Notes: generated from the letters alone by a model not told the origin. DNA of 64,000 nt from Limnobaculum parvum (GCF_003096015.2 NZ_CP029185.2:1336001-1400000); one strand, 5' to 3'. Shown: positions 1 to 11,424, counted from the stretch's first letter. Numbers and translations are program-made.

Positions 1-159
1 ATCTCTAAAACCTGGTGACCATGAACAGAAGACATTTTTTCTCTCTTAATATGTTAACTATAAACTGGGCATATTATGCCTTTAGCGGCTATTCAGGGCG
101 AGTCTTTATACTCAGGTTTGTTATACTGCACCGCCATTTCAACATCAGGTATCTATTGC

Positions 160-864
160 ATGCGTTTGGATAAGTTTTTGTCACAGCAGTTAGGGATTAG
201 CCGCAATTTAGTTGGGCGGGAGCTAAGGGCCGGTCTGGTAACGATCAATGATGAGATCGTTAAGAGTGGTTCTTATAAAATTTTGCCGGAAGATGAAGTC
301 GCCTATGACGGAAATCCACTGGTACAACTTACCGGGCCCCGCTATTTCATGCTGAATAAGCCAGAAGGATATGTCTGTTCCACCGACGATCCTGTTAACC
401 CGACTATACTTTATTTTATTGATGAACCAGTGGCGGATAAGCTCCATGCGGCAGGACGGCTGGACATGGATACCACCGGATTAGTCTTACTGACGGATGA
501 TGGTCAGTGGTCACACCGAATTACTTCTCCGCGCCACCACTGTGAAAAAACGTATCTGGTTACTTTAGAACATCCATTGGCGGCCAATACCGCGGAGTTG
601 TTCACCGCAGGAGTTCAGCTTCACGGTGAAAAGAGTCTGACCAAGCCCGCGTTGTTAGAGTCGGTTGATGAGACAACGGTTCGTTTGACCATTTCAGAAG
701 GGCGTTATCATCAGGTCAAAAGAATGTTTGCCGCGGTGGGTAACCACGTTGTGGCGCTACATCGTGAACGTATCGGTGATATCTTTTTGGATCCAGATTT
801 GGAACCGGGAGAGTACCGGGCGCTAACGCCACAAGAGGTCGACAGCGTTGGTTCTGTCCGATAA
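160..864 (+). CDS. rsuA: 16S rRNA pseudouridine(516) synthase RsuA
   Basis: RsuA isomerises U516 of 16S rRNA to pseudouridine during 30S assembly. The 234-residue product has an N-terminal S4 RNA-binding domain (about residues 1-60) and the RsuA-type catalytic motif [10 protein letters not shown] with Asp102, the nucleophile position of the E. coli enzyme. The C-terminal block with [17 protein letters not shown] is typical of the family. An upstream in-frame ATG at 76 would add 28 residues. I chose the ATG at 160 because E. coli RsuA also begins MRLDKF. It lies just upstream of bcr, as in E. coli. Very sure of identity, fairly sure of the start. Confidence 0.96.
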   Translation: MRLDKFLSQQLGISRNLVGRELRAGLVTINDEIVKSGSYKILPEDEVAYDGNPLVQLTGPRYFMLNKPEGYVCSTDDPVNPTILYFIDEPVADKLHAAGRLDMDTTGLVLLTDDGQWSHRITSPRHHCEKTYLVTLEHPLAANTAELFTAGVQLHGEKSLTKPALLESVDETTVRLTISEGRYHQVKRMFAAVGNHVVALHRERIGDIFLDPDLEPGEYRALTPQEVDSVGSVR

Positions 865-952
865 ACGGATTTGAATTATGGTGCTAGCTGCGGGTTGCCA
901 GCCTGAAGATTGCAACATTCTCTAATACGCTAGTAGCGGGAGATTATTCTGC

Positions 953-2185
953 GTGTCTAATTCGTTATCTCAGTCAGACCCTCAACCATCAACAGCCATG
1001 CCTCCGAGTATGTCTAAGCGCTGGCTGATCTTTATTCTCGGCCTGTTGTCTATGCTGATGCCGTTGTCCATCGATATGTATTTACCTGCAATGCCAGGCA
1101 TTGCAGCGGACTTCGGCGTTGGTGATGGTATGGTTCAACTTACCTTAAGCGCCTACATTATTGGGTTTGCTGTCGGCCAGCTATTTTATGGACCGATGGC
1201 TGATAGCCTTGGACGGAAGCCTGTCATCATCGGTGGGGTGTTGGTATTTTCTGTGGCTGCTGCGGGTTGTGCTTTAGCACAGAGCGTTGAGCAGTTGATT
1301 TTGTTGCGTTGCCTGCATGGTCTAGCTGCGGCATCTGCTAGCGTTGTGATCAGTGCATTGATGCGGGATATGTTCAGTAAGGATGAGTTTTCACGCATGA
1401 TGTCTTTTGTGACATTAGTGATGACTATCGCGCCTTTAATGGCCCCGATTATTGGTGGTTTTTTGCTGGTCTGGATGGACTGGCATGCTATTTTTTGGGT
1501 GCTCAGTGCCGTAGCATTAATTGCCGTGGTGATGGTGAAATTCTGTATCCCGGAAACGCTGCATAAACAGAATCGCCAGAAATTCCACTTTATGACGACG
1601 TTACGCAATTTTGCATCGTTGTTTCGCCACCGTCGGGTTATTAACTACATGTTGGCCAGTGCATTTTCATTTGCCGGTATGTTCTCTTTTTTAAGCGCCG
1701 GGCCTTTTGTCTATATTGATTTAAATGGGGTCTCGCCACAGAACTTTGGCTATTACTTTGCCCTGAATATTTTTTGCCTGTTTGTTATGACGACTATCAA
1801 TAGCCGTCATGTTAGGCGTATGGGTGCAGCAAAAATGATGCGGCTGGGCCTGACAGTTCAGTTTGTCATGGGGATGTGGTTGGTGTTTGCTCAAGTGACA
1901 GGGCTGGGATTCTGGGCCATGGTGGTGGGTGTGGCTGGTTATATGGGATGTATCTCGATGATCTCTTCTAATGCAATGGCAATTATTTTGGAAGACTTCC
2001 CACATATGGCGGGTACGGCAGCGTCATTGGCTGGAACGTTGCGGTTTGGCGTAGGTGCTGCTGTTGGCGGAATACTGGCATTAGTGGCAAGCCAGTCGGC
2101 TTGGCCGATGGTTATCTCTATGGCGTGCTGTGTCATTGGAGCGGTGTTTTTCTATTGGCGTTCTATGGCTAAAAGTACACATTAA
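953..2185 (+). CDS. bcr: Bcr/CflA family multidrug efflux MFS transporter Bcr
   Basis: Inner-membrane drug:proton antiporter of the 12-TM DHA1 family. In E. coli it is linked to bicyclomycin, sulfonamide and dipeptide export. The 410-residue protein has the [13 protein letters not shown] first helix and the motif [12 protein letters not shown] in the cytoplasmic loop after TM2, and aligns with Bcr throughout. The start is a GTG, 9 bases after a GGAG ribosome site at 939-942. The N-terminus is about 14 residues longer than in E. coli and an internal ATG (residue 16) is possible. It follows rsuA in the same direction. Confidence 0.93.
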   Translation: MSNSLSQSDPQPSTAMPPSMSKRWLIFILGLLSMLMPLSIDMYLPAMPGIAADFGVGDGMVQLTLSAYIIGFAVGQLFYGPMADSLGRKPVIIGGVLVFSVAAAGCALAQSVEQLILLRCLHGLAAASASVVISALMRDMFSKDEFSRMMSFVTLVMTIAPLMAPIIGGFLLVWMDWHAIFWVLSAVALIAVVMVKFCIPETLHKQNRQKFHFMTTLRNFASLFRHRRVINYMLASAFSFAGMFSFLSAGPFVYIDLNGVSPQNFGYYFALNIFCLFVMTTINSRHVRRMGAAKMMRLGLTVQFVMGMWLVFAQVTGLGFWAMVVGVAGYMGCISMISSNAMAIILEDFPHMAGTAASLAGTLRFGVGAAVGGILALVASQSAWPMVISMACCVIGAVFFYWRSMAKSTH

Positions 2186-2555
2186 TTTAACTAAAGTTTA
2201 AATATTATCCCTCAGTATAATGCCGTCATTATGGCGGCATAACCATTGTAAAATATTTCAAGACGTACGCTTATCATTTAGCCCATACTTATTTTGATTT
2301 AAAAATTTCTTATAAAAATCAATACTAAATCCATACTACAAGAATATGTAGGGATATCGAGATATGGGATGACTATTTTTCTTAAAAGATTATTGAAGTC
2401 GCTTTTATTGATATAAGTAGGAAGTGATATTGAGGTTTATCAGACAAGCAGGGGGTATTTATACAAAAACGACAGAATAAAGGCTAAGGCTCTTTACCAT
2501 GTGAGGGATTTGTGAAAAAATTGTATATTGTTTCCAGTCGTATTGAGTGAGAATT
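2186..2555. other. Intergenic region between bcr and yejG
   Basis: About 370 bases of AT-rich DNA without a credible gene. An imperfect hairpin at 2220-2240 (ATGCCG/CGGCAT arms) lies 35 bases after the bcr stop but lacks a clear T-run. The remainder presumably holds the yejG promoter. I could not pick a convincing -35/-10 pair. Confidence 0.5.
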
Positions 2556-2903
2556 ATGAAGCTATCTGTTCTTCAGCGTTTACCTGAGTTTTACCATTGG
2601 TATGCCGGAGAAATAGGGAGCAGGGTGGAGCCCACACGATTACCTGAATTATCTAATGAAGCTGACCATGATGATAACCTGATTGGTTTGAAGCTCCTAA
2701 GCTATCCAGATCGTCAGGTGTGGGAAGTGATGCATAAGATTAGTCAGTACCTGAATGGAATTGGTATTGATAATAGCATCATTGAAAATGAAGGAGAGCC
2801 TTGTCTGTTTATAAACTCTCAGGATGAGCCAATTGCACTATGCCGTTTGAAAAATATAGGTATTGCCATCGCTGATTTTATTCCAGTTAACTCTTCTTTT
2901 TAA
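2556..2903 (+). CDS. yejG: YejG-like protein of unknown function
   Basis: A 115-residue soluble protein aligning with E. coli YejG (114 residues): the LSVLQRLPEFYHWYAG start, GLKLL, GEPCLFIN and CRLKNIGIAIADF blocks all have counterparts. YejG has no established biochemical role. No signal peptide or membrane segment is visible. An in-frame GTG lies at 2547, but the ATG at 2556 gives the family start. It sits next to yejF as in E. coli, here facing it convergently. Confidence 0.85.
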   Translation: MKLSVLQRLPEFYHWYAGEIGSRVEPTRLPELSNEADHDDNLIGLKLLSYPDRQVWEVMHKISQYLNGIGIDNSIIENEGEPCLFINSQDEPIALCRLKNIGIAIADFIPVNSSF

Positions 2904-2965
2904 TTGCCACCTTACTGCCCGTTTCTCTGTCGGCCTTTGGTTAATCTAAGGCTACTTATCTGCTG

Positions 2966-4555
2966 TCAGCGAGAGTCTTCCAGCAGATTTTGGGTATAGG
3001 GATGTTGTGGTGAATCAAATACGGTTTCACACTCACCCTGCTCAACAATTTCTCCCTGCCGCATCACAATAATTTGGTGACAAAGCGAACGAATCACCTG
3101 TAAGTCGTGGCTGATAAATAGGTAAGTTAGCTGATGCTGTTGTTGCAGTTTTTTTAGCAGCTCCAGAATTTGAGCCTGTACTGAGCGATCCAGCGATGAG
3201 GTTGGTTCATCAAGAATTAACAACTCAGGTTGCAAAATTAACGCTCTGGCAATAGAAATTCGCTGCCGTTGCCCACCGGAGAATTCGGTTGGGTAACGAT
3301 GGCGGGTTGCCGGATCCAGTCCTACTTCCTGCATGGTCGCGATCACTTTCTCTTCCCGCTCTTGAGGCGTAAAGTGGTAATGCACTTCTAGACCTTCAGC
3401 AATAATTTGGCTGATACTCTGGCGAGGGTTGAGTGCAGAAAACGGATCCTGAAATACGATCTGTATTCGACTACGGTAAGGTAGCATTTGACGCATATTC
3501 AACGTATGCAGCGGCTGCCCGTCAAACCAGATCTCTCCTTGGGATTTCAACAAACGAAGTAGCGCTAGACCGGTAGTGCTTTTCCCTGAACCGGACTCAC
3601 CAACCAGCCCCAGACTTTCACCTTTGCGAATAGTGAAGCTGATACCGTTGACCACAGTATTGTCAATCTTCGGTCTGAACAGGCCCGCCGCACGAGGAAA
3701 ACCGATAGTCAGGTTTTTTATCTCCAACAAATTACGGCTGTTTTCCTGTGCCGGGAAAGGACGCCCCTTAGGTTCAGAATCCAGTAGTTTTTGGGTATAA
3801 GCATGCTGAGGCTGGCTAAATAGCATGGCCCGGGAGTTTTGTTCAACCAGTTTTCCTTGGCACATAACGGCCACATTATCTGCCAACTTACGCACGATAT
3901 TTAGGTCGTGCGTGATAAACAGTAAGCTCATGTTCAATTCTTGCTTGAGTTCTTTCAACAACAGCAGGATCTGTGCCTGAACAGTGACGTCCAGTGCGGT
4001 AGTGGGTTCATCGGCGATTAATAATTTAGGCTTGGTCAGAATCGCCATGGCGATCATTACCCGCTGGCGTTCACCACCGGAGAGTTGATGAGGATAGGCA
4101 TTGAGCCGTTTTTTGGTATCTCTCAGCCTGACTCGTTCAAGTACTTCAACAATTTCATCTCTGGCGGCCTGTTTCCCCATACCGCGATGGATCAGCAAAA
4201 CTTCAGATAACTGTTTTTCAATGGTATGTAACGGATTGAGAGAAACCATCGGCTCCTGAAAAATCATTGAAATGCTGTTGCCTCGATGATGACGTAACGT
4301 CTTATCATCGGCATGCAGCAATGATTCCCCATTAAACAGAATATCCCCCGTTGGGTAGGCCACTGGCGGGGTAGGTAGCAAACGTAAAACAGATAGGGCG
4401 GTGACACTCTTTCCTGAACCGGACTCACCCACCAGTGCCATCGTTTCCCCCGCAGCCACCTGCAAAGAAATCTGATCGACAACCCGGTTTTCCTGTCCAT
4501 TTTGTCGGAAGGCGATGCTCAGATTTTGAATATCCAGTATTGGCATAGTGGTCAT
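2966..4555 (-). CDS. yejF: Microcin C/peptide ABC importer, double ATPase YejF
   Basis: Cytoplasmic energy-coupling subunit of the YejABEF oligopeptide importer, which in E. coli also takes up microcin C. Two fused ABC modules are visible, each with Walker A GESGSGKS, a signature (LSGGERQRV in the first, FSGGQRQRI in the second) and a Walker B followed by DEPT. The start is the ATG one base after the yejE stop (TAATATG), giving 529 residues, the E. coli length. A longer reading to 4600 would overlap yejE by 44 bases. Last gene of yejABEF. Confidence 0.96.
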   Translation of the reverse strand: MTTMPILDIQNLSIAFRQNGQENRVVDQISLQVAAGETMALVGESGSGKSVTALSVLRLLPTPPVAYPTGDILFNGESLLHADDKTLRHHRGNSISMIFQEPMVSLNPLHTIEKQLSEVLLIHRGMGKQAARDEIVEVLERVRLRDTKKRLNAYPHQLSGGERQRVMIAMAILTKPKLLIADEPTTALDVTVQAQILLLLKELKQELNMSLLFITHDLNIVRKLADNVAVMCQGKLVEQNSRAMLFSQPQHAYTQKLLDSEPKGRPFPAQENSRNLLEIKNLTIGFPRAAGLFRPKIDNTVVNGISFTIRKGESLGLVGESGSGKSTTGLALLRLLKSQGEIWFDGQPLHTLNMRQMLPYRSRIQIVFQDPFSALNPRQSISQIIAEGLEVHYHFTPQEREEKVIATMQEVGLDPATRHRYPTEFSGGQRQRISIARALILQPELLILDEPTSSLDRSVQAQILELLKKLQQQHQLTYLFISHDLQVIRSLCHQIIVMRQGEIVEQGECETVFDSPQHPYTQNLLEDSR

Positions 4556-4556
4556 A

Positions 4557-5582
4557 TTAATAGGCCTTAGCAGGGTCGAATGCATCACGTATAGCTTCAC
4601 CGATAAAGATCAGCAGAGAGAGTAGTAGCGCCAGAACGATAAAACCGCTGATGCCCAGCCACGGTGCCTGAAGGTTATTTTTACCCTGTAGCAGTAATCC
4701 GCCTAAGGAAGGGGAACCCATCGGCAGGCCAAAACCCAGAAAATCGAGGGATGTTAACAGGGTAATCGATGCACACAGCGTGAAGGGTAAGTAAGTCAGG
4801 GTCGCTACCATCGCATTAGGCAAAATATGGCGGCCCATAATGATTCGGTCTTTCACGCCCATGGCTCTGGCGGCTCTGACATAGTCAAAGTTGCGGGTAC
4901 GCAAAAACTCTGCTCGTACAATACCGACCAATCCCATCCAGCCAAACAGGACGGTAATGGCTAATAACCACCAGAAGTTAGGTTGGATCACGCTGGACAT
5001 CAGAATAATCAGGAATAGCGTGGGCATTCCAGACCAGACTTCAATCAGCCGCTGACCGACTAAATCTATTTTACCACCGTAGTAGCCTTGAGTGGCGCCA
5101 ACGGCAATACCTATCAGGCTGGAGATCAGTGTCAGTGATAAACCAAACAGAATCGAGATGCGAAAGCCATAGAGAACATTGGCCAGTACATCTTGCCCAC
5201 GATCGTCCGTTCCCAAAAGATTAGAGGTCGATGGGGACGCAGGGAAAGGAGAGGGGCTCTGGAAGTTAATCGTGTCATAACTAAAGCGGATCGGTGGCCA
5301 GATGGCCCAGCCATTTTCATCGATCAGGCTCACCAGATAAGGATCACGGTAATCAGCCTTGGTGTTAAATTCCCCACCAAAGGTGGCTTCGCTATAGTTG
5401 ACCAGAAATGGCGTATACACCTCGCCTTTGTAGCTAACCAGCAGCGGTTTATCATTGGCAATCAGCTCCGCAGCCATACTGATAATAAACAAGATGGCAA
5501 AAATCCATAGTGACCAATAGCCACGGCGATTGCGTTTAAACTTAAGCCAGCGGGCTTGATTGATGGGGCTTAATCTGCTCAT
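4557..5582 (-). CDS. yejE: Peptide ABC importer permease YejE
   Basis: Inner-membrane permease of YejABEF, of the OppC/DppC type. The 341 residues match the length of E. coli YejE. The protein has an N-terminal cytoplasmic stretch [12 protein letters not shown], one TM, a large periplasmic loop (about residues 40-140), then five TMs. The EAA loop appears as [22 protein letters not shown]. It overlaps yejB by four bases (ATGA), which implies translational coupling. Confidence 0.95.
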   Translation of the reverse strand: MSRLSPINQARWLKFKRNRRGYWSLWIFAILFIISMAAELIANDKPLLVSYKGEVYTPFLVNYSEATFGGEFNTKADYRDPYLVSLIDENGWAIWPPIRFSYDTINFQSPSPFPASPSTSNLLGTDDRGQDVLANVLYGFRISILFGLSLTLISSLIGIAVGATQGYYGGKIDLVGQRLIEVWSGMPTLFLIILMSSVIQPNFWWLLAITVLFGWMGLVGIVRAEFLRTRNFDYVRAARAMGVKDRIIMGRHILPNAMVATLTYLPFTLCASITLLTSLDFLGFGLPMGSPSLGGLLLQGKNNLQAPWLGISGFIVLALLLSLLIFIGEAIRDAFDPAKAY

Positions 5583-6673
5583 CCGCGTGCCTCAAAGTCA
5601 ATTCTTGGATCCACCAGCGTATAGGTGATATCGCTGATGATACTTAACACTAATCCAATCAGCGTGAAGATATACAAGGTTCCGAACATGACGGGATAGT
5701 CTCGCTGCAGCGTAGCATCATAGCCCAGTAGTCCCAATCCGTTGAGAGAGAAAATCACTTCAATCAATAACGATCCGGTAAAAAACATACCGATGAAGGT
5801 GGCAGGAAAACTGGCAATAACCAGCAGCATGGCGTTTCTAAATACATGACCGTACAGAATGCGTTTTTCTTCTAGGCCTTTAGCTCTGGCGGTGATGACA
5901 TACTGTTTATGGATCTCATCCAAAAAGGAATTTTTCGTCAGCATAGTCAGGGTGGCAAACCCTCCGATCACTGTGGCTAATACGGGTAGGACAATGTGCC
6001 ATAGATAATCGGTAATTTTGCTGTACCACGGCAGGCTGTCAAAATTATTGGACACTAAGCCGCGCAAGGGGAACCAGTCAAGATAACCGCCTCCGGCAAA
6101 CACAATAATCAGTAAAACGGCGAACAAAAATGAGGGAATGGCATAACCGATAATAATCAGGCTGCTGCTCCAGATATCAAAAGCGGAACCATTACGTACT
6201 GCCTTTTTGATGCCTAGCGGAATCGAGATAAGGTAGGTAATTAACATGCTCCATAACCCAAGGGTAATGGAAACCGGCATCGACTGTTTGATTAATTCCA
6301 TCACCGATGCGCCGCGAAATAAGCTGTCGCCAAAATCAAAGCGGATATAGTTCCAGAGCATTTCAAAATAGCGTTGGTGCAGCGGTTTATCAAAACCAAA
6401 ACGTTTTTTAATCGCTTCAATGACTTCCGGATCGAGGCCTCTGGATCCTTGATACTGACGATCGCCCACCGGCACTTGACTCATTTTTCCACCACCGGTG
6501 AGGTTTGGTCCGGAACCACCGCCAAAACCGCTTTGATGGCCCAGTTCTATAGTAGCAATGGCTTGATCGACAGGACCGCCCGGGGCAATTTGCACAATAA
6601 AAAAGTTGAGGGTAATAATGGCCCACAGGGTGGGAATTAGCAGCAGTAGCCTGCGAAGTATATACCGTGTCAT
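5579..6673 (-). CDS. yejB: Peptide ABC importer permease YejB
   Basis: Second inner-membrane permease of YejABEF, of the OppB/DppB type (364 residues). It begins [19 protein letters not shown], the classic first TM of this family. A Gly/Ser-rich loop lies near residues 45-75 ([12 protein letters not shown]). The EAA loop reads [21 protein letters not shown]. It starts 9 bases after the yejA stop and overlaps yejE at its end, so the four genes form one operon. Confidence 0.95.
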   Translation of the reverse strand: MTRYILRRLLLLIPTLWAIITLNFFIVQIAPGGPVDQAIATIELGHQSGFGGGSGPNLTGGGKMSQVPVGDRQYQGSRGLDPEVIEAIKKRFGFDKPLHQRYFEMLWNYIRFDFGDSLFRGASVMELIKQSMPVSITLGLWSMLITYLISIPLGIKKAVRNGSAFDIWSSSLIIIGYAIPSFLFAVLLIIVFAGGGYLDWFPLRGLVSNNFDSLPWYSKITDYLWHIVLPVLATVIGGFATLTMLTKNSFLDEIHKQYVITARAKGLEEKRILYGHVFRNAMLLVIASFPATFIGMFFTGSLLIEVIFSLNGLGLLGYDATLQRDYPVMFGTLYIFTLIGLVLSIISDITYTLVDPRIDFEARG

Positions 6674-6682
6674 TCAGGCTCC

Positions 6683-8557
6683 TTAGCGACGCTGTTCTGG
6701 TAAGTGGGCGGCTTTATTCACGTCGTACCACCAAGTATCAATGCCCAGCGAGCTTTTTGGCCTAATTTTAGGCATAGCATATTTATCCCAGTAGGCGAAT
6801 CGATCATTATTGGAATACCACATAGGTATCATCAGATGATGCCAAGTTAATACGCGATCTAATGCTCTACCCAGTGACAATAATGGTTTTTCTTGCCCCT
6901 GATAGGTCACAATAAGCTGGGTTAGCTCATCGACGGCAGGATCGCTAAGCCCTGGACGATTATAGGTAGAATCGATGTAGGCAGAGTTCCAGAGAATCAT
7001 CAAACTGACCGGAGAAGGATATTCCATGGCTGAATAACGCTGTGGGATCATATCAAAGTCGCGAGAACGCAAACGGCTGACAAACTGTGAACTGTCGACA
7101 TAGCGCGCTTCCATTTTAATGCCTAATTTAGTTAAATTTTGCTGGAAGGGTAAAACATACATAGCGTTACTTTCCATGCCGCTCTGTAGCAACAACTCAA
7201 ACGTAAATGGTTGACCGGACTGACTGTTGATCAACACGTTATCTTTGATTTCCCATCCCGCTTCTTTTAATAGCTGAGTAGCATGAAGCAGGTTTTCCCG
7301 ATTAAAGCCGGAACCATCGGTGACCGGTGGTTGATAAGATTGGGTAAACACATTGGCAGGTATTTTATCTTTCAGCGGCATTAACCATGTTAGTTCATCT
7401 TTATCGGGCAGGCCGGTAGCCGCATAAATCGTATTTTGAAAATAACTGCGCGGTTGTTGATAGGAACTATAAAATAGCGCCTTATTCATCCACTGAAAAT
7501 CAAACGCCAGTGTAATAGCTTCACGTACTTTGGGGTTAGAAAAGATGGGGCGTTGGATATTAAAGGCGAGCCAGCGCGTGTCTTGGGCGGCCTGATTTTC
7601 CCAATCTTTTTTTACAATATAGCCCAAGTCAAAGTTCTTTCCTTGATATTGGGTAGTCCATTTTTTGGGGGAAGATTCAACGCGAAAATCATAGGCTCCG
7701 GCTTTAAAGGCTTCTAAAGCAACGTTATCGTCCAAGTAGTAGTCGTAACGGATAATGTCGAAATTGTAGCGGCCTTTATTAACCGGCAGATCGGCAGCCC
7801 AATAATCATTTACGCGTTTATATACAATATATTGACCCAGCTTATAGCTATCAATCGTATAAGGGCCTGCGCTAAGGGGCGGGGTATTTAGCGGTTCACC
7901 AAGATTGTGTTGTTGCCAGAATTTTTTTGAAAATACCGGTAGGCCACCCACTAAGCCAAACATCTGTTCCCGGTCTGGCTTTGGTAAGTCAAAGCGCACA
8001 ACGAGTGGTGACAGTGCGGTAACTTTTACCCCTTTATACACGCTACGAAATTGAGGGACACCCTCAGTCATGAATTTTTCAAAGGTATACGCCACGTCTT
8101 CTGCGGTAATCGGAGTACCGTCTTGGAAATGGGCCAGTGGATTAATCTGAACTTCCATCCACTGATAGTTATCAACATAGCGGGCTGAGGTGGCAATAAG
8201 TGGATAAAGACTGTTGATTTCATCTTCTGAAGACGCAAATAGCGTGTCACTAAGACGTTCACTGCCATCCAGAGGATTACCGCGTAGCGCATAGCGGTTG
8301 AAGTTATCATAAGTACCGATAGCCGCTACGGTAATCTGGCCCCCTCTAGGGGCTTGTGGGTTGGTATAGTCAAAGTGTTGGAAATCGTCCGGGTACTTAG
8401 GGGCACCGATTAGAGAAAGCGTGGTTCCCTGTTTAATGACTTCTTTTTTATCTTCAGCGTAACCGCCGGGGGAGGCAAATAGTGATGCAAGCACTAAAAC
8501 GAATAGAAGAGATGAGGTGGCGAAGTTCTTCCATTGATTTGACTGCAACATATTCAT
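6683..8557 (-). CDS. yejA: Periplasmic peptide-binding protein YejA
   Basis: Periplasmic substrate-binding protein (SBP family 5) that delivers peptides to YejBEF. The 624-residue precursor has a signal peptide in about residues 1-34 (positive start, hydrophobic core FATSSLLFVLVLASLFA, cleavage after GGYA). The mature part aligns with YejA, including FEKFMTEGVPQFRSVYKGV and the WWYDVNKA end. First gene of yejABEF; its promoter should lie in 8558-8700, where there is no other gene. Confidence 0.95.
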   Translation of the reverse strand: MNMLQSNQWKNFATSSLLFVLVLASLFASPGGYAEDKKEVIKQGTTLSLIGAPKYPDDFQHFDYTNPQAPRGGQITVAAIGTYDNFNRYALRGNPLDGSERLSDTLFASSEDEINSLYPLIATSARYVDNYQWMEVQINPLAHFQDGTPITAEDVAYTFEKFMTEGVPQFRSVYKGVKVTALSPLVVRFDLPKPDREQMFGLVGGLPVFSKKFWQQHNLGEPLNTPPLSAGPYTIDSYKLGQYIVYKRVNDYWAADLPVNKGRYNFDIIRYDYYLDDNVALEAFKAGAYDFRVESSPKKWTTQYQGKNFDLGYIVKKDWENQAAQDTRWLAFNIQRPIFSNPKVREAITLAFDFQWMNKALFYSSYQQPRSYFQNTIYAATGLPDKDELTWLMPLKDKIPANVFTQSYQPPVTDGSGFNRENLLHATQLLKEAGWEIKDNVLINSQSGQPFTFELLLQSGMESNAMYVLPFQQNLTKLGIKMEARYVDSSQFVSRLRSRDFDMIPQRYSAMEYPSPVSLMILWNSAYIDSTYNRPGLSDPAVDELTQLIVTYQGQEKPLLSLGRALDRVLTWHHLMIPMWYSNNDRFAYWDKYAMPKIRPKSSLGIDTWWYDVNKAAHLPEQRR

Positions 8558-8739
8558 AAAGAGTTCTGCTCAACATTAAGACCATGAGTTGTGCCGCTGA
8601 AGTTTTTAGCTTGTTAGCCAGACGGTTTCACAGTAGATGATACAAATTATCTTTTAGTATATAGCATGTTATTGAGGGTTGCGATAAAAGGGATGGTTGC
8701 AGGGCAGAGAATCAAAAGAGGATAGAATAATAGGTAGAC

Positions 8740-8777
8740 AAAAACCTGAACTGAATAAATATTCAGCTCAGGTTTTT
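8740..8777 (-). terminator. Rho-independent terminator downstream of mepS
   Basis: A near-perfect inverted repeat with arms AAAAACCTGAACTGAAT and ATTCAGCTCAGGTTTTT around an AAAT loop. It starts 10 bases after the mepS stop on the minus strand and ends in a T-run in that direction. It is symmetric enough to work both ways. Confidence 0.88.
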
Positions 8778-8786
8778 GATAGCGAA

Positions 8787-9362
8787 TTAACCTTTGCTCA
8801 GGATACGGCGACCCTGATGATAACGCGAATTCCAGTACCTTTCGTTGAGGCTAGAAATAATCACACCGTTGCTGGTGGATGCGTGTACAAAGTTATCGTT
8901 CCCAATATAAATACCCACGTGACGGCCAGTAGAGCCGGAACGGAATAGAACGATATCGCCAGGACGCAGTTTTTCACGCTTAATTTGCTGACCTAAGTTT
9001 TGTTGCATTGATGTTGAGCGCGGTAGCGCTAAACCAAATTGCTCACGAAAAGTGATCTGAACAAAACTGGAACAGTCTACGCCACTTTTGTTGGTACCGC
9101 CCATGCGATAGCGGACACCTTTCCAGCCAGCGTATTGGTTAAGAATTTTTGACTTAATGTCAACGTTCTTAACCATGGATTCGAATTCATCCTGAGTAGA
9201 TTGTAGTGACAGTCCTTGTCTCTCTTTTTGTGCCTGAGCATGCTTTGAATTAGATGCTTCAGCCGTTGATGAGAGTGAGCCACAGCCAGATAACATTACG
9301 ATTGCGGCTACGGCAGGCGCTAATCGTAGAACGTATCTCAGAATCGGTTGAGATTTGACCAT
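8787..9362 (-). CDS. mepS: Murein DD-endopeptidase MepS (Spr), lipoprotein
   Basis: Outer-membrane-anchored NlpC/P60 endopeptidase that cuts D-Ala-mDAP crosslinks so that new peptidoglycan can be inserted. The 191-residue precursor has a lipoprotein signal ending LSGC (Cys27). The NlpC/P60 domain (about residues 75-190) shows the catalytic Cys97 in DCSSF, His148 in RHVGIYIG and His160 in FVHAST. The family is regulated mainly by NlpI-Prc proteolysis. It is single, with its own terminator, in the same position relative to yejA and lpxT as in E. coli. Confidence 0.96.
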   Translation of the reverse strand: MVKSQPILRYVLRLAPAVAAIVMLSGCGSLSSTAEASNSKHAQAQKERQGLSLQSTQDEFESMVKNVDIKSKILNQYAGWKGVRYRMGGTNKSGVDCSSFVQITFREQFGLALPRSTSMQQNLGQQIKREKLRPGDIVLFRSGSTGRHVGIYIGNDNFVHASTSNGVIISSLNERYWNSRYHQGRRILSKG

Positions 9363-9615
9363 TTGTGTGGAATTCCTGTGTAGTCCTTAACGACACCGTC
9401 GTTATAAAAAGTTATTTACATGGTCCGTGACCGCCAAGCTGCCGAAGATCAATTTTGATTGGCAGAAAGAGCCATAAACAGGCTCCTGACATTGCCAATA
9501 GCACGCAATGAACACGAGCAAACGCTGGGAAGACTACTTGATTCGCTAATTGATTGCGAGTTTTTTCTACCAAGAAAGCGTGCCTGAGCACATTTTTAGA
9601 TCCTTAATGATCCGT
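9363..9615. other. Intergenic region between lpxT and mepS
   Basis: About 250 bases with no gene. It must contain the mepS promoter. I see no strong consensus element and no conserved RNA that I recognise. Confidence 0.4.
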
Positions 9616-9642
9616 AAAACCGGTAGCTAAAATAGCTACCGG
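9616..9642 (-). terminator. Rho-independent terminator downstream of lpxT
   Basis: A perfect ten-base stem, CCGGTAGCTA/TAGCTACCGG with a 3-base loop, lies 14 bases beyond the lpxT stop. Read on the minus strand it is followed by TTTT. Confidence 0.85.
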
Positions 9643-9655
9643 CCTAATTATAGTG

Positions 9656-10363
9656 CTAATTTTTTGGTTTGCCTCTATTGGGGATCGATCGATTAATGAA
9701 ATTGATCGTTGCATCACTGGCTGGGGTTAATAACCACCAGCTTAAACCAACACAAGCCATACTTAACGCTCCAACATAAATATCGGTAAACCAATGAGCG
9801 CCAACCATAATTCTTGGTAAAGAGAAGACAATGATGTAGCCAACAGCGATGTAAAATGCCCAACGGGTAAAGTAACGCAGCATAAATGCGGCGAAAGTCA
9901 TTAGCATCAAACCGTGGTCTCCGGGGAAACTATCCTGTGAAGAATCTTTGGTTGGAATGCCGGATAATTCACTAACCCGATTTATGCCGCTGAAGGTTAA
10001 CGTTGGACTGTGGCGTTCTACCGGTAGTAAACGACCAGATTGATTGAGCAGTACCGCGGTTAATAGCATTACGATACCCATGATGATCATCTGGCGCTTA
10101 CCGGCCGCACCTTGTTTAACAAAGAAGTAAAGAAAAAGTAGCCCCATCGCCAGAAGTGATACGCTGTCAAAGGCTCGATTGTTGGTGATAGCAACCAGTT
10201 TTAAGAAACTGCTGCTGGTAGCCAAATGCTGATTAAAATAATGGAAAATAGATGAATCAATAGGGAACCAAAAACCGTGGTTTTCTGGTAAATACCAAGA
10301 GAGGAATAAACCGATTCCAAATGCATTCAATAGCAAAATTGCAGGGAGATTACGCAAACCCAT
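9656..10363 (-). CDS. lpxT: Kdo2-lipid A phosphotransferase LpxT
   Basis: Inner-membrane PAP2-family enzyme that moves a phosphate from undecaprenyl pyrophosphate to lipid A on the periplasmic side, recycling the carrier. 235 residues with about six TMs. The PAP2 motifs are visible as SFPGDHGLMLM and, near the C-terminus, GAHWFTDIYVG. E. coli LpxT is 237 residues and shares SPTLTF and INRVSELS. The ATG at 10363 was preferred over the TTG one codon upstream because AAGG lies 7 bases before the ATG. Confidence 0.94.
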   Translation of the reverse strand: MGLRNLPAILLLNAFGIGLFLSWYLPENHGFWFPIDSSIFHYFNQHLATSSSFLKLVAITNNRAFDSVSLLAMGLLFLYFFVKQGAAGKRQMIIMGIVMLLTAVLLNQSGRLLPVERHSPTLTFSGINRVSELSGIPTKDSSQDSFPGDHGLMLMTFAAFMLRYFTRWAFYIAVGYIIVFSLPRIMVGAHWFTDIYVGALSMACVGLSWWLLTPASDATINFINRSIPNRGKPKN

Positions 10364-10452
10364 CAAAATACCTTCAAAAGTTAACCAATAAACAAGTTGT
10401 TAATTAATAGAATAGAATCTATTTTGTACTAAATATAGATTGTTACAGCATG

Positions 10453-11424
10453 TTAAATTCGTGTTTTTAGCAATGCACTTTGCAGTTCATTCCAAGGCGC
10501 TTCACGGGTATGGATCAGTTCTACTCGACTATCCAGTGGGGCAACTGGTTGGGTTTCGATTTTAAAATCAAATCCTTGTCGGTTGACAATGAGTGTTCCC
10601 TCCGGGATCCGCATAACGCCTTTAACTCGATCAACGGGGGATAGACGTACCCAGTCGAGTAGATCTGAGGTTGAAAAACAGGTTTCGCTATCAAATATCC
10701 AACCACAACTGGTATAACCCTGACCTTGATTTAGTGCCCGCCGCCACCCCTGATTACCCGGTAAACTCAATGTAGCCAAACCGTTAGGCCTTGAATGGCT
10801 ATGATGATGGGGATTATCAGGTAAAGATTGCCGATTAGTGCGCTCTGTGTTTAACAATGCACTATCAACTTTTCCCTGTTCAATCCGATACAGTGGTCGG
10901 TTAAGTGGGTCTTGGTTATGCCATTGAGTTAATGCATTGATATCGTGCTGACTGTATGTATCAGATTTGTTAGCCAGAATAATATCGGCAGCGGCTAACT
11001 GGTCGCGAAAGTTGTCATTTCCCGTGTAGCGGGGTTCTGATAGTTGACGGGCATCAAGCAGGCAGAAGGTGGCCTGAAGCGTCAAAAAAGGTTGATAAAC
11101 TTCGGAGGTTAGTAAGTTAAGAATTTGTTTAGGATGCCCTAATCCGGTAGGTTCAATCAGCAGACGGTCAGGGTTAGTCTGCTTTAATAACATGTTCAAG
11201 CCCACCTGCATTGGCAATCCATTAACACAACACATACAGCCACCCGGTATCTCTTTCAGCGTAGCGCCCCGATTAGCTAATAGGGCTCCATCAATACCTA
11301 TTTCGCCAAATTCATTAACCAGAATTGCCCAGTTTTCACTTTCCGGTTTCTGCTGAAGCAAATGTTGGATAGTAGTGGTTTTGCCACTGCCCAGAAAGCC
11401 GGTAATGAGGTTAATGTTTGTCAC
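10453..11424 (-). CDS. yeiR: Zinc-binding GTPase YeiR (COG0523 family)
   Basis: G3E-family GTPase of the COG0523 group. In E. coli YeiR binds zinc and is proposed to insert or traffic metal. The 323 residues contain Walker A GFLGSGKTT (residues 9-17), the hallmark metal site GGCMCC (Cys63, Cys65, Cys66), a NKSD guanine motif and a His-rich linker NPHHHSHS before the C-terminal CobW domain. No Zur box was recognised upstream (11425-11700). It lies next to lpxT as in E. coli. Confidence 0.94.
   Translation of the reverse strand: MTNINLITGFLGSGKTTTIQHLLQQKPESENWAILVNEFGEIGIDGALLANRGATLKEIPGGCMCCVNGLPMQVGLNMLLKQTNPDRLLIEPTGLGHPKQILNLLTSEVYQPFLTLQATFCLLDARQLSEPRYTGNDNFRDQLAAADIILANKSDTYSQHDINALTQWHNQDPLNRPLYRIEQGKVDSALLNTERTNRQSLPDNPHHHSHSRPNGLATLSLPGNQGWRRALNQGQGYTSCGWIFDSETCFSTSDLLDWVRLSPVDRVKGVMRIPEGTLIVNRQGFDFKIETQPVAPLDSRVELIHTREAPWNELQSALLKTRI

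Noticed and set aside
8697..8948. Plus-strand frame across the mepS terminator and 3' end
   Set aside because: Shadow of mepS in the opposite direction with no ribosome site.
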